DNA from: JAJXUB01 sp047974805
GTDB taxonomy: Bacteria; Actinomycetota; Actinomycetes; Actinomycetales; Dermatophilaceae
Direction of reading: 5' to 3'
DNA length: 64,000 bases
Assembly (NCBI GenBank): GCA_047974805.1
Contig: JBKECS010000011.1
Span: forward strand, 1-64,000
The notes beneath the pieces were generated by a model, which saw only the letters and a program-made list of their open reading frames with translations, was not told the origin of the DNA and made no database searches. The translations under genes and the position numbers were made by a program. Of the stretch, positions 33,055 through 42,084 are shown piece by piece; position 1 is the stretch's first letter, and the number at the start of each line of letters is the position of its first letter.

Positions 33055-34470
33055 ATGGCCGGAACGCTGGCCGAGAAGGTCTGGCAAGACCATGTGGTTC
33101 GCCACGCTGATGGGGAACCCGACCTGCTCTATATCGACCTGCACCTGCTCCACGAGGTGACCAGCCCTCAGGCCTTCGACGGGCTGCGCCTGGCCGGCCG
33201 CGCGGTCCGGCGGTCCGATCTGACCCTCGCCACCGAGGACCACAACGTGCCGACGACCCCCGGGCCGATCACCGACCCGGTGAGCAAGACTCAGCTGGAG
33301 GCGTTGCGGCGCAACTGCGCCGAGTTCGGCATCACGCTCTATCCTATGGGTGATGCCGAACAAGGCATTGTACACGTGGTCGGCCCGCAGCTCGGATTGA
33401 CCCAGCCGGGCATGACCATCGTCTGCGGGGACAGCCACACCTCGACGCACGGGGCCTTTGGGGCCCTCGCCTTCGGTATCGGCACCTCCGAGGTCGAACA
33501 CGTCCTGGCGACCCAGACGCTGCCGCTCAAGCCGTTCAAGACGATGGCGATCAACGTCGACGGCGACCTGGCCCCCGGCGTGACCGCCAAAGACATCGTC
33601 CTGGCCACCATCGCCAAGATCGGTACCGGTGGCGGGCAGGGATACGTCCTGGAGTACCGCGGAAGCGCCATCCGCGCGCTGTCCATGGAAGCCCGGATGA
33701 CCGTATGCAACATGTCCATCGAGGCCGGCGCCCGGGCGGGCATGATCGCACCGGACGACACGACGTATGCCTACCTTAAGGGTCGCGACCATGCGCCGGT
33801 CGGTCAGCAGTGGGAAGAGGCGGTTGCCGCCTGGAGTCTGCTGCGCTCCGATGACGATGCCGTCTTCGATGCCGAGGTCGACATCGACGCCGCGGCGCTC
33901 ACCCCCTACGTGACCTGGGGAACCAACCCCGGTCAAGGGTTGCCGTTGGCAGCCGCTGTGCCGGATCCGGGCAGCTTCGCCGACGAGTCGGAGAAGGTCG
34001 CGGCCGCCACGGCGCTGGAATATATGGGCCTGACCGCCGGTACCCCGCTGCGCGAGATCGCCGTGGACACCGTCTTTGTCGGCTCGTGCACCAACGGCCG
34101 GATCGAGGACCTGCGCGCGGCGGCCTCCGTGCTCGCCGGACGCAGCGTCGCTGAGGGGGTTCGGATGCTCGTCGTGCCCGGCTCGGCGCGTGTGCGGCTC
34201 CAGGCCGAGGCAGAGGGCCTTGATGCGGTCTTCACCGCAGCCGGGGCGGACTGGCGCCTGCCGGGGTGCTCGATGTGTCTGGGGATGAACCCGGATCAGT
34301 TGGCACCGGGGGAGCGCAGCGCCTCGACCTCGAACCGCAACTTCGAGGGTCGTCAGGGCAAGGGTGGCCGAACCCATCTGGTTAGCCCGGTCGTTGCCGC
34401 CGCGACCGCCGTCCGTGGCACCCTCTCCAGTCCCGCAGATCTCGAGCCGGTCAGGCAGGAGGCCTCCTGA
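33055..34470 (+). CDS. leuC: 3-isopropylmalate dehydratase large subunit
   Basis: LeuC with LeuD isomerises 2- to 3-isopropylmalate, and handles citramalate in the isoleucine route with CimA. The 471-residue protein shows the aconitase-family [4Fe-4S] ligands in FVGSCTNGR near residue 343 and the GCSMCLGMNPD pair near 405. VCGDSHTSTHGAFGALAFGI near 125 and DHNVPTT near 62 are also present. ATG 33055 follows AAGGGGAG (33039-33046). The last base of the stop is the first base of leuD. Control is likely through the IclR operator, and a small hairpin CGTCC/GGACG lies in its leader. Confidence 0.96.
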   Translation: MAGTLAEKVWQDHVVRHADGEPDLLYIDLHLLHEVTSPQAFDGLRLAGRAVRRSDLTLATEDHNVPTTPGPITDPVSKTQLEALRRNCAEFGITLYPMGDAEQGIVHVVGPQLGLTQPGMTIVCGDSHTSTHGAFGALAFGIGTSEVEHVLATQTLPLKPFKTMAINVDGDLAPGVTAKDIVLATIAKIGTGGGQGYVLEYRGSAIRALSMEARMTVCNMSIEAGARAGMIAPDDTTYAYLKGRDHAPVGQQWEEAVAAWSLLRSDDDAVFDAEVDIDAAALTPYVTWGTNPGQGLPLAAAVPDPGSFADESEKVAAATALEYMGLTAGTPLREIAVDTVFVGSCTNGRIEDLRAAASVLAGRSVAEGVRMLVVPGSARVRLQAEAEGLDAVFTAAGADWRLPGCSMCLGMNPDQLAPGERSASTSNRNFEGRQGKGGRTHLVSPVVAAATAVRGTLSSPADLEPVRQEAS

Positions 34471-35069
34471 TGGAAGAGTTCACCACCCACACCGGTATCG
34501 GGGTCCCGCTGCGACGCAGCAATGTCGACACCGACCAGATCATTCCGGCTGTCTACCTCAAGCGGGTCACCCGGGACGGCTTCGAAGACGGGCTCTTTGC
34601 GGCCTGGCGCAAGGAGCCGTCCTTCATCCTCAACCAGCAGCCGTATGCCGCCGGCTCGGTCCTGGTCGCCGGGCCGGACTTCGGCACCGGGTCCTCCCGG
34701 GAGCACGCGGTGTGGGCACTGATGAACTACGGATTCCGTGTCGTCATTTCCTCCCGGTTCGCCGACATCTTCCGGGGCAACGCAGGCAAGGCCGGCCTGC
34801 TGGCTGCCCAGGCCAACCAGGACGACATCGAGTTGTTGTGGAAATACCTGGAGAACGAACCCGGGGCCGATGTCACGGTGGACCTCGATTCAACAACGAT
34901 CACCGCGGGGGACATCGTCGCCTCGTTTGAGGTCGATGCCTACACCCGTTGGCGTCTGATGGAAGGCCTGGATGACATCGGGCTGACCTTGAGGCATGAG
35001 GGGGACATCGCCGAGTTCGAAACGACGCGCCCGGGGTGGAAACCTCTGCTGGTCACGCCCGGAAGCTGA
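34470..35069 (+). CDS. leuD: 3-isopropylmalate dehydratase small subunit
   Basis: The 199-residue swivel domain partner of LeuC has the characteristic VDTDQIIPAVYLKRV near residue 19 and PDFGTGSSREHAVWAL near 70, the substrate-recognition loop of the family. It overlaps the leuC stop by one base (TGATG), so both subunits are coupled. Size is normal. The gene is followed by 188 bp before the HU gene, with no clear terminator. Confidence 0.96.
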   Translation: MEEFTTHTGIGVPLRRSNVDTDQIIPAVYLKRVTRDGFEDGLFAAWRKEPSFILNQQPYAAGSVLVAGPDFGTGSSREHAVWALMNYGFRVVISSRFADIFRGNAGKAGLLAAQANQDDIELLWKYLENEPGADVTVDLDSTTITAGDIVASFEVDAYTRWRLMEGLDDIGLTLRHEGDIAEFETTRPGWKPLLVTPGS

Positions 35070-35257
35070 ACCAGACTGTGCCCTAGTCATATCGCAACGA
35101 CTGTACTTATTACGAAACGCTTTCGTCCGTCGGCATGACGCCTGCGGTGGTGGATTCCTGGGCGCTGAACGCATACCGTGATGTTCCACATGGGACTAAA
35201 TGTCCGAGTTGGCGAATTCTGTGCGGGGTCCCCTCGCCGACACTGATGGAGAAGCAC

Positions 35258-35596
35258 GTGAACAAGGCAGATGTCATTCGCGCCCTCGAAGGCCCGACCG
35301 GTAGCCGCAAGCGGGCTACCGCCGCGCTGGAGGCGTTCCTCGATCTCGTCATTCGTGAGGTCGCCGCCGGTGGGAAGGTTTCCCTCACCGGCTTCGGCAC
35401 TTTCGAACGTACGGATCGAGCACCGCGGACCGGGCGCAACCCACGCACGGGCGAAGCCGTGCCGATCGATTCCACATCCGTGCCGCGCTTCAAGGCCGGC
35501 ACCCTGTTCAAGGAGGTCGTCGAGGACCCGAGCAAGCTCCCCTCGAGCGCCTTGGCCGGTGGACGGGCGCCGGCCACGAGGAGGGTTGCAGGCTAG
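35258..35596 (+). CDS. hup: HU-family nucleoid protein
   Basis: The 112-residue DNA-bending protein has the HU core: MNKADVIRAL at the start, SLTGFGTFERTDRAPRTGRN (residues 42-61) and the arm motif RNPRTGEAV with the intercalating proline at 64. A short basic/Ala-rich tail after residue 95 is far shorter than the mycobacterial HupB tail. GTG 35258 follows GGAGAAG; ATG 35246 is the alternative. The 188-bp upstream gap is AT-richer and carries ACGAAA-CGC-TTTCGT and GGAC-TAAAT-GTCC palindromes, possible operators. Its place after leuCD matches mycobacteria. Confidence 0.9.
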   Translation: MNKADVIRALEGPTGSRKRATAALEAFLDLVIREVAAGGKVSLTGFGTFERTDRAPRTGRNPRTGEAVPIDSTSVPRFKAGTLFKEVVEDPSKLPSSALAGGRAPATRRVAG

Positions 35597-35617
35597 CGCG
35601 CCCGCCGTGGGCATCGG

Positions 35618-36682
35618 CTAGATGCCCACCGAGTCCCAGACTCGTGCATGCCCTGCCGCGGATCGTTCCCAGGTGAACTCGGCGGCTCGGGCCCGTCCAG
35701 TGCGCACCAAGGCCTCGATCGCGCCGTCGTGAGCGGCCACCGTCACCAGCCCGTCGACGATCCCGTCGGGGGTGGGCTCGACCAGCAGGCCGGCGTCACC
35801 GACCACCTCCGGGAGGGCGCTGGTGGCTGCCGCTACCACCGGGACGCCGGCTGCCATCGCCTCCAGCGCCGGCAGCCCGAACCCCTCGTGCAACGAGGGG
35901 ATGACTACCGCTGTGGCGCTGGCCACGAGCCCCGGCATGTCCTGCTCCGGGAGGCGGCCGAGCAACGTGACCCCCGGCATACCGTCGAACAGTTGGGTGC
36001 GTCGCGGGTGCGCTGGGCCGGCCAGGGCAAGCTGCAGGTGCGGTCGCGCGCGGAGAACCCGCGGCCAGGCATCCGCCAGCGCCTCGAGGTTCTTGCGACG
36101 GGTTGCGCCGCCGGCGTGCAGGACATAGTCGCCGGTCAGGCGCAACTCGTTTCGGCGCTGGGTGGTGAGCCCGGCGGCGCCGAAGAACCGGTCGTCCACT
36201 CCATTGTGCACGACATGAGGGGGGTCGATGCCGAGCAGTTCGACCGCTTCGGCGGCCGTATGCTGCGAAACACAGATCACCGCCGCCGCACGCCGGGCTT
36301 CCGCAGCCGCGGCCGCGACCGGGGGAGACTCATCGGGGTAGCGCCAGGCGATCACGTCGTGCAGCGTGATGACGTCGCCGCTCGGGGCTGGCGGGAGTTC
36401 AAGGTTCATGCGGTGGGTCACCGCGTTGCGGCTGAAGAGCGCGCGGCCGATCACCTGCCGGGCTCCCTCCGGCGCTCGGGCAATGCGCCCCAGCGGGATG
36501 CGTCGTGCGCCCGGCAAGGAGGCGCGCATCGATCCGAGCGTCAGCCGGCGCACCACCCACTCGCGGTCGGAGACCTCGGCGAGTGCTTCCGGAGCGCGTC
36601 GGGCAATCTGCTCCTGGTATGCCTCGGCTCCCATCGGTGTCCCGGTCGCGATCGACGCGATCGTCAGGCGGGGTGCGCTCAT
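35618..36682 (-). CDS. Glycosyltransferase family 4 protein
   Basis: The 354-residue GT-B protein has an N-terminal acceptor domain (SIATGTPMGAEAYQEQI near residue 9) and a C-terminal nucleotide-sugar domain with VLHAGGATRRKNLEALADAW near 187, GVTLLGRLPEQDMPGL near 236, and the EX7E motif HEGFGLPALEAMAAGVPV near 264. It transfers a sugar, usually with retention, to an envelope polysaccharide or other acceptor that cannot be named. It is divergent from murA with a 104-bp gap and convergent with hup. In M. tuberculosis, ppk and mutT1 occupy this place. Confidence 0.85.
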   Translation of the reverse strand: MSAPRLTIASIATGTPMGAEAYQEQIARRAPEALAEVSDREWVVRRLTLGSMRASLPGARRIPLGRIARAPEGARQVIGRALFSRNAVTHRMNLELPPAPSGDVITLHDVIAWRYPDESPPVAAAAAEARRAAAVICVSQHTAAEAVELLGIDPPHVVHNGVDDRFFGAAGLTTQRRNELRLTGDYVLHAGGATRRKNLEALADAWPRVLRARPHLQLALAGPAHPRRTQLFDGMPGVTLLGRLPEQDMPGLVASATAVVIPSLHEGFGLPALEAMAAGVPVVAAATSALPEVVGDAGLLVEPTPDGIVDGLVTVAAHDGAIEALVRTGRARAAEFTWERSAAGHARVWDSVGI

Positions 36683-36786
36683 CGTGCTCCTGTGTTCGTC
36701 GCCATCGTAGGGCCGTCGATCATTGTCACCTGCCCTCGGCGACGGCTAAGGGAGATGTGTCGGCCTCGGCATGGCAGGCTGAGCAC

Positions 36787-38127
36787 ATGAGTTCGGCCCT
36801 GCACATCTCTGGCGGCGTCCCCCTGGTAGGGGACATCGAGGTCCGCGGGGCCAAGAACCTCGTGTCCAAGGCCATGGTCGCCGCGCTGCTGGCCGAGGAT
36901 GTCTGTCGGCTGCGAGGCATACCGGAGATCTCGGACGTCCAGGTGGTTTCCGGACTCTTGGAGTTGCACGGCGTGCGGATTTCCTCGACTGACCGGGACG
37001 GGGAGCTCGTGCTCGACCCCACCCGAATCGAGCAGGCCCACGTGGCCGACATCGACGCGCATGCGGGCACCTCGCGGGTTCCCGTTCTCTTGTGCGGCCC
37101 TCTGCTTCACAGGTTGGGGGAAGCCTTCATCCCCGATCTCGGTGGGTGCCGGATCGGGGAGCGGCCGATCAACTACCACCTGGACGTGCTGCGGCAGTTC
37201 GGCGCGGTGGTCGAGAAGCGCCCCGAAGGCATGCGGCTGACCGCACCGGAGGGACTCTCCGGGGCCAGAATCAGCCTGCCCTACCCCAGCGTGGGCACAA
37301 CCGAGCAGGTCCTGCTCACCGCGGTGCGTGCCCGCGGCATCACGGAGTTGCGCAATGCCGCCATCGAGCCGGAGATCATGGATCTGGTCGCCATCCTGCA
37401 GAAGATGGGGGCAATCATCTCGGTCCACACCGACCGTGTCATCGATATCGAAGGGGTAGATCGTCTCGGCGGCTTCGATCACCTGGCCATCCCTGACCGG
37501 ATCGAGGCGGGTTCCTGGGCCTGCGCTGCCCTGGCGACCCGGGGGGATATTTACGTCTTGGGCGCGCAGCAACAGCCGATGATGACCTTCCTCAACGTGT
37601 TCCGGCGGATTGGGGGCGCCTTCGACATCGACGACGAAGGCATCAGATTCTGGCATCCGGGCGGCACCCTGCGCTCGATTGCTCTGGAGACCGACGTGCA
37701 TCCGGGGTTCATGACGGATTGGCAGCAGCCGCTTATCGTTGCGCTGACGCAAACCGACGGGTTGTCCATCGTCCACGAGACGGTGTACGAGAACCGATTC
37801 GGCTTCACCTCGGCCTTGAACGCCATGGGCGCCAGGATTCAGATCTTCCGGGAATGCCTTGGCGGGTCCGCCTGCCGGTTTGGCCGGGCAAACTTCGAAC
37901 ACTCCGCTGTCGTGTCCGGTCCGACGCCACTGCGCGGGGCCGACATCAGCGTGCCCGACCTGCGGGGCGGGTTCAGCTACGTCATCGCAGCCCTGGCGGC
38001 TCATGGGGATTCCACGGTGCACGGTACGGAAATCATCTACCGGGGTTATGAGCGTTTCGGTGACAAGCTCTCTGCGCTCGGTGCGGTGTTTGAGACCGAA
38101 GGCTCGGACGAACGGGCGCTCGCCTAG
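36787..38127 (+). CDS. murA: UDP-N-acetylglucosamine 1-carboxyvinyltransferase
   Basis: MurA moves enolpyruvate from PEP to UDP-GlcNAc, the first committed step of peptidoglycan synthesis. The 446-residue protein has the double EPSP-synthase fold with GAKNLVSKAMVAALL near residue 20 (substrate lysine), the catalytic cysteine C121 in LGGCRIGERP, and PDLRGGFSYVIAALAAHG near 391. The Cys variant predicts fosfomycin sensitivity. CAGGCT (36775-36780) ends 6 nt before ATG 36787, and in-frame codons upstream overlap the divergent glycosyltransferase gene. Position between hup and fbiD is unusual relative to mycobacteria. Confidence 0.94.
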   Translation: MSSALHISGGVPLVGDIEVRGAKNLVSKAMVAALLAEDVCRLRGIPEISDVQVVSGLLELHGVRISSTDRDGELVLDPTRIEQAHVADIDAHAGTSRVPVLLCGPLLHRLGEAFIPDLGGCRIGERPINYHLDVLRQFGAVVEKRPEGMRLTAPEGLSGARISLPYPSVGTTEQVLLTAVRARGITELRNAAIEPEIMDLVAILQKMGAIISVHTDRVIDIEGVDRLGGFDHLAIPDRIEAGSWACAALATRGDIYVLGAQQQPMMTFLNVFRRIGGAFDIDDEGIRFWHPGGTLRSIALETDVHPGFMTDWQQPLIVALTQTDGLSIVHETVYENRFGFTSALNAMGARIQIFRECLGGSACRFGRANFEHSAVVSGPTPLRGADISVPDLRGGFSYVIAALAAHGDSTVHGTEIIYRGYERFGDKLSALGAVFETEGSDERALA

Positions 38128-38165
38128 GGCTGCTTCGAAACCGAGCCGCGCCGGACCGCGGAGCT

Positions 38166-38384
38166 TTAGTGAATCGTCTCCTGCGATCCGATCCCCACGA
38201 TCCACAGTCGGGTCACCGTTGCCCAATCCGGGGCAAGGACGACGCTCACCCGCTGACCCGGCCGCAGCTGCCGGAGCCCGGATGCGGCGAAAACGGCAGC
38301 GGTGAAACCGACCTCCCGCCCGTCATCGAGTAGAGCGCTCCCCTCGCGGGTCTGAGGGTCGAACGCATGAACGCTGGCCTGCAC
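38166..38384 (-). CDS. Small cold-shock-domain-like protein
   Basis: This 72-residue protein reads like a single OB/cold-shock barrel: ASVHAFDPQTREGSALLDDG at residues 3-22, then REVGFTAAVF, LRPGQRVSVVLAP and a terminal TVTRLWIVGI. The usual RNA-binding aromatic motifs (KGFGFI, VFVH) are missing, so nucleic acid binding is uncertain. It lies 9 bp downstream of fbiD on the same strand and may be co-transcribed. Function unknown. Confidence 0.6.
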   Translation of the reverse strand: MQASVHAFDPQTREGSALLDDGREVGFTAAVFAASGLRQLRPGQRVSVVLAPDWATVTRLWIVGIGSQETIH

Positions 38385-38393
38385 GAGCCGAGC

Positions 38394-39038
38394 CTAACCC
38401 GCTGGCCCGGCCGCCCCAGGTTGAAGTGCCGGGCTGCCCGCAAACACCCGGGTATGCGCCCCCAGCCCGATAAGCGCTGCGACGCGCCAATCCGCCGCGG
38501 TGTCCACGTCCGTGCGCAACCCGGGCAACTCCAGATCGAGACGTTCGTAACCGACATTGGCGTGGGCGATCGCCGAGTCCGGGCCGAAGTGGATCGGCGC
38601 CGGGACCCGCGGTGCCGCAGTGAGAAGCACCGTCCCCCAGCCGTGCCGATCCGGGACAAAGGCTCGCGGGTACTGCGAACAGGTCGCCAGCGCCTCGCGC
38701 AGCGTCGAAGCCGTCAGGGCGGGCACATCCGCCAGGAGCACCCCCCGAGCATTCCGCGCCGGTGCTGCGGCCAACCCGACCCGCGCCGCCGCATTGAGGC
38801 CCAGCCCCGGATCGGGCAGCACCGCGACGTCGTGGTCGGCGGCAGCGGCGGCCATCCACGGATCAGAGGTCACCACGCACACACTGGCCAGGTCGGCTGC
38901 AGCCACGGCATCGAGGACGTCCAACGCCAACGCGGCGGCCAGATCGGCCCGGTTGACGCCGGGCACGTGCAGACGGGACTTGGCGGAGGACCCGCCCTTG
39001 ATGGGAAGAACGAGGTGCCAGTCAGGGGAGGACGTCAC
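38394..39038 (-). CDS. fbiD: Phosphoenolpyruvate/2-phospho-L-lactate guanylyltransferase (F420 biosynthesis)
   Basis: FbiD (CofC) activates PEP or phospholactate with GTP to form the side-chain donor for coenzyme F420. The 214-residue nucleotidyltransferase has LVLPIKGGSSAKSRL (residues 9-23), AALALDVLDAV near 35, VCVVTSD near 53, LNAAARVGLAAA near 80, LLADVPAL near 100 and a GWGTVLL segment near 133. The end is Ala/Gly-rich. Its presence implies an F420-making organism; fbiA/B/C are not in this window. The gene faces away from plsC-gpsA with a 68-bp divergent gap, the same neighbourhood as Rv2983-Rv2982c. Confidence 0.85.
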   Translation of the reverse strand: MTSSPDWHLVLPIKGGSSAKSRLHVPGVNRADLAAALALDVLDAVAAADLASVCVVTSDPWMAAAAADHDVAVLPDPGLGLNAAARVGLAAAPARNARGVLLADVPALTASTLREALATCSQYPRAFVPDRHGWGTVLLTAAPRVPAPIHFGPDSAIAHANVGYERLDLELPGLRTDVDTAADWRVAALIGLGAHTRVFAGSPALQPGAAGPAG

Positions 39039-39106
39039 GCTGACATGGTGCCAGGTGGGCGCGGCCGCTCGACACCGTAGGCGTCTGCAGGGAGGATGGC
39101 GCCACC

Positions 39107-39922
39107 ATGGCTGCCCATATCGACGACCCCGCCAATCTGCGCGGTACTCCCGCGGACATCCGCGCCGCGCGGCGACGGATCAACCCGCTGCCGACTGCAT
39201 ACCGGTTGGCCGTCGGGGTGGTCCGGCCGGCGCTAATGAGCCTGACCAAACGGGACTGGAGCGGTCAGGAGAACCTCCCGGTCGAGGGCGGGTTCCTGGC
39301 GGCGGCAAACCACGTCACCCACGCCGACCCGTTGCCCTTCGCGCACTTCCTCTTCGACGCTGGCGTGGACCCATACTTCCTCGGCAAACACTCGATTTTC
39401 GCCATCCCACTGGTGGGGTCGGTCCTTCGGGGCGCGCAGCAGATCCCGGTGTTCCGGGAATCCGGGCAGGCCAAGGATGCCTTCGACGCGGCCGTGGAGG
39501 CAGTCCAGGACGGCAAGTGCATCGCCATCTATCCCGAAGGGACCCTGACGCGGGACCCACGCGGCTGGCCCATGGTGCCCAAGAGCGGGGCCGCCCGGAT
39601 CGCCCTGGCCACGCGCTGCCCCGTCATCCCCATCGGACAATGGGGGGCTGGCGACGTTCTGGGTCCTTATGGTCGCCTGCCGCACCTGTTCCCCCGCAAG
39701 ACCTTGAGGTTCCGGGCGGGTCCGCCGGTGAACCTCACCGACCTGTACGGACGTGGTGTCGACGCCGAGGTGCTCGGCGAGGCCAGCCGGAGGATCATCG
39801 AGGCCATCACCGATATCGTCGCGGACCTGCGTGGCCAGCCGGCCCCCACATCGCGATTCGATGCCAGATCCGCTGGCCTACCACCGACCGGCAACCCCAA
39901 CAGGAAGGAGCGGCCATCATGA
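39107..39922 (+). CDS. plsC: 1-acyl-sn-glycerol-3-phosphate acyltransferase family protein
   Basis: The 271-residue membrane-associated acyltransferase has the HX4D motif at H69-D74 (ANHVTHADP), FAIPLVGSVLRGAQQIPVFR near 97 for substrate contact, the YPEGTLTRD motif near 141 and a PVIPIGQWG segment near 170. It acylates lysophosphatidate or a related acceptor in phospholipid synthesis. ATG 39107 follows GGGAGGA. Its stop overlaps the gpsA start (ATGA), pairing it with the enzyme that makes glycerol 3-phosphate, so the two form a phospholipid operon. Confidence 0.9.
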   Translation: MAAHIDDPANLRGTPADIRAARRRINPLPTAYRLAVGVVRPALMSLTKRDWSGQENLPVEGGFLAAANHVTHADPLPFAHFLFDAGVDPYFLGKHSIFAIPLVGSVLRGAQQIPVFRESGQAKDAFDAAVEAVQDGKCIAIYPEGTLTRDPRGWPMVPKSGAARIALATRCPVIPIGQWGAGDVLGPYGRLPHLFPRKTLRFRAGPPVNLTDLYGRGVDAEVLGEASRRIIEAITDIVADLRGQPAPTSRFDARSAGLPPTGNPNRKERPS

Positions 39923-40917
39923 CCACCGCAGCAATCTTTGGCACGGGATCCTGGGGCACAGCCTTCGCCGCGGTTCTCGCGGATGCGGGAACCGACGCCA
40001 TCTTGTGGGGACGGCGCGCAGCGGTTGTCGACCAGATCAACGCTGGCAGCAACGAGGACTACCTGCCGGGGATCGCCCTGCCCTCCTCGGTGCGGGCCAC
40101 AACCGACCCCGTCGAGGCCGTCACCGGAGCCGACCTGGTCGTCCTGGCGGTCCCGTCGCAGTCTCTGAGGGCAAACCTGGCTGCTTGGGGCGGCATCCTG
40201 ACCGACACCGCCGCCGTGGTCTCACTGATGAAGGGCGTCGAGCTGGGCACGACCAAGCGGATGAGCCAGGTCATCGTCGAAGTCGGTGGGGTGGATCCAG
40301 CCCGGGTGGCGGTGCTTTCCGGACCGAACCTGGCCCGGGAGATTGCCGCGAAGCAACCGGCCGCGGCCGTGGTGGCCAGCAGCTCCGAAGCCACCGCCGA
40401 GCTTGTCGCCCGAGCGTGTGCGGCGCCGTACTTCCGCCCATACACCAACACCGACGTCGTCGGAACCGAGCTCGGCGGAGCGATCAAGAACGTCATTGCC
40501 TTGGCGGTCGGGATGGCCGACGGGCTGGGTTTCGGGGACAACACCAAGGCCTCGATCATGACTCGAGGTCTGGCCGAGACCACCCGGCTCGGCCTAGCCC
40601 TGGGCGGCGACCCGGTCACCTTCTCCGGCCTGGCCGGGGTGGGCGACCTCATCGCCACATGTATGTCACCGCTGTCGCGCAACCGGACCTTCGGTGCGAA
40701 CCTGGGCCGCGGCATGTCGGTGGACGAGGTCGTCGCCGTCACGAAACAGACCGCCGAAGGGGTCAAGAGCTGTGACTCGGTGCTGCAGTTGGCCCGAGAT
40801 GTCGGCGTCGAGGTCCCCATCACCGAGCAAGTGGTCAAGGTCGTGCACGAGGGACGTTCCCCGGCCGAAGTGGTCGGTGCCCTGATGTCTCGGGCACGCA
40901 AGGCTGAGGGGGAGTAG
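39919..40917 (+). CDS. gpsA: Glycerol-3-phosphate dehydrogenase [NAD(P)+]
   Basis: GpsA reduces dihydroxyacetone phosphate to glycerol 3-phosphate for lipids. The 332-residue protein has the N-terminal motif IFGTGSWGTAFAAVLADAG (residues 6-24), VVLAVPSQSLR near 74, the MKGVELGT loop near 104, SGPNLAREIA near 134, the catalytic lysine in ELGGAIKNVIALAVGMADGL near 185 and NRTFGANLGRG near 256. ATG 39919 overlaps the plsC stop and follows AGGAAGGAG (39902-39910). Frames extending far upstream overlap plsC and fbiD and are not coding. Confidence 0.96.
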   Translation: MTTAAIFGTGSWGTAFAAVLADAGTDAILWGRRAAVVDQINAGSNEDYLPGIALPSSVRATTDPVEAVTGADLVVLAVPSQSLRANLAAWGGILTDTAAVVSLMKGVELGTTKRMSQVIVEVGGVDPARVAVLSGPNLAREIAAKQPAAAVVASSSEATAELVARACAAPYFRPYTNTDVVGTELGGAIKNVIALAVGMADGLGFGDNTKASIMTRGLAETTRLGLALGGDPVTFSGLAGVGDLIATCMSPLSRNRTFGANLGRGMSVDEVVAVTKQTAEGVKSCDSVLQLARDVGVEVPITEQVVKVVHEGRSPAEVVGALMSRARKAEGE

Positions 40918-40931
40918 CCACCGTCGCGGGG

Positions 40932-42005
40932 CTAGATGCTGCGCAGGGCCGTGTCCAGGTCCCACCACAGGTCGTCGACATCCTCGATGCCCACCGAGAG
41001 CCGGATGAGGTTCTCCGGGACATCGCCTGGTTCCAACGGGTGTCGCCGTCGACGCTCGAGCTGGGACTCCACCCCGCCGAGGCTGGTGGCATGCACCCAG
41101 ACCGTCGTACCTGCGCACACAGCCTCGGCCGCTGCCGCGTCTCCGCGGACCTCTATCGACACCATGGCGCCGAACCCGGGGTAGCGCACTCTGGTGACGG
41201 CCGGGTGCTCGGACAGACGGGCGACCAGCACGGCAGCGCTGGTCGTGGCTCGTTCGATGCGCAGGTGAAGGGTGCGCAAACCCCGCAACGCCAGCCAGGT
41301 CTCCATCGGCCCGGCGATCGCCCCATGGCCCCGCCGGTGGGTCGCGAGACGTCCGCCCAGATCCCGCCCGCGGTCGGTGGTGGCGGTCACCGCGACACCC
41401 AGCAACACGTCACTGTGCCCGGAGAGGTACTTCGTCGCCGAGTGCACGACCACATCGGCGCCCATCGTCAAGGGCTGCTGCAACACTGGCGTCGCGAAGG
41501 TGTTGTCAACCGCCGCGATGACCCCGGCGTCTGCGGCCGCCGGGAGCATGGTCGCCAGGTCAGCTACCCCCATCAGCGGATTCGTCGGGGATTCCAACCA
41601 GAGCAGGTCGGCTCCAGTCATCGCGGCCAGCACGGCGTCGGTGTCGGTAACGTCCACCCGGCGCGCCTGGACCAACCCCAACGTCTGGAGTTCATCGACA
41701 AGGACCACTGTGCCCGAATAGGCCGACTCGGGGCTGACGAGGACGCCTCCAAGCGGCACGAGCGAGAGGACGGCCGAAATGGCCGCCATACCGCTGGCGA
41801 ACACCAAGGCGTCTCCTCCCTCAAGGGCCCCCACCGCCTCTTCGAAGGCGGACCACGTCGGGTTCCCTCCGCGCCCGTAATCCACCGCGCCGTCGGCTAG
41901 ATAGGTCGATGCCAGGACCAGCGCGGGGCTGAGCGGCATACCGGCTCCGGCGGGGCGGCCCGCATGGACGGCCGCAGTGGCGGGATGGAGTGCACGTTGG
42001 ACCAT
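40932..42005 (-). CDS. PLP-dependent trans-sulfuration enzyme (cystathionine gamma-synthase/lyase family)
   Basis: The 357-residue Cys/Met-metabolism PLP enzyme shows STYLADGAVDYGRGGNPTWS near residue 36 (family YxRxxNPT region), SGMAAISAVLSL near 70, LLWLESPTNPLMG near 134 and the PLP lysine in VVHSATKYLSGHSDVLLG near 190. Specificity (synthase, lyase or O-acylhomoserine sulfhydrylase) cannot be decided by eye. ATG 42005 is chosen because conserved sequence begins there and TACCCT (42017 to 42012, minus strand) lies 6 nt before it. Upstream frames overlap the divergent ddl gene. It is convergent with gpsA (14 bp). Confidence 0.88.
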   Translation of the reverse strand: MVQRALHPATAAVHAGRPAGAGMPLSPALVLASTYLADGAVDYGRGGNPTWSAFEEAVGALEGGDALVFASGMAAISAVLSLVPLGGVLVSPESAYSGTVVLVDELQTLGLVQARRVDVTDTDAVLAAMTGADLLWLESPTNPLMGVADLATMLPAAADAGVIAAVDNTFATPVLQQPLTMGADVVVHSATKYLSGHSDVLLGVAVTATTDRGRDLGGRLATHRRGHGAIAGPMETWLALRGLRTLHLRIERATTSAAVLVARLSEHPAVTRVRYPGFGAMVSIEVRGDAAAAEAVCAGTTVWVHATSLGGVESQLERRRRHPLEPGDVPENLIRLSVGIEDVDDLWWDLDTALRSI

Positions 42006-42084
42006 GAGGTCAGGGTAGGGGAGCACCGAAACGCTGGGGAACGGCTCGGCGGCTGCATGCCCGAACGCGATACGCTCGCGGGCG

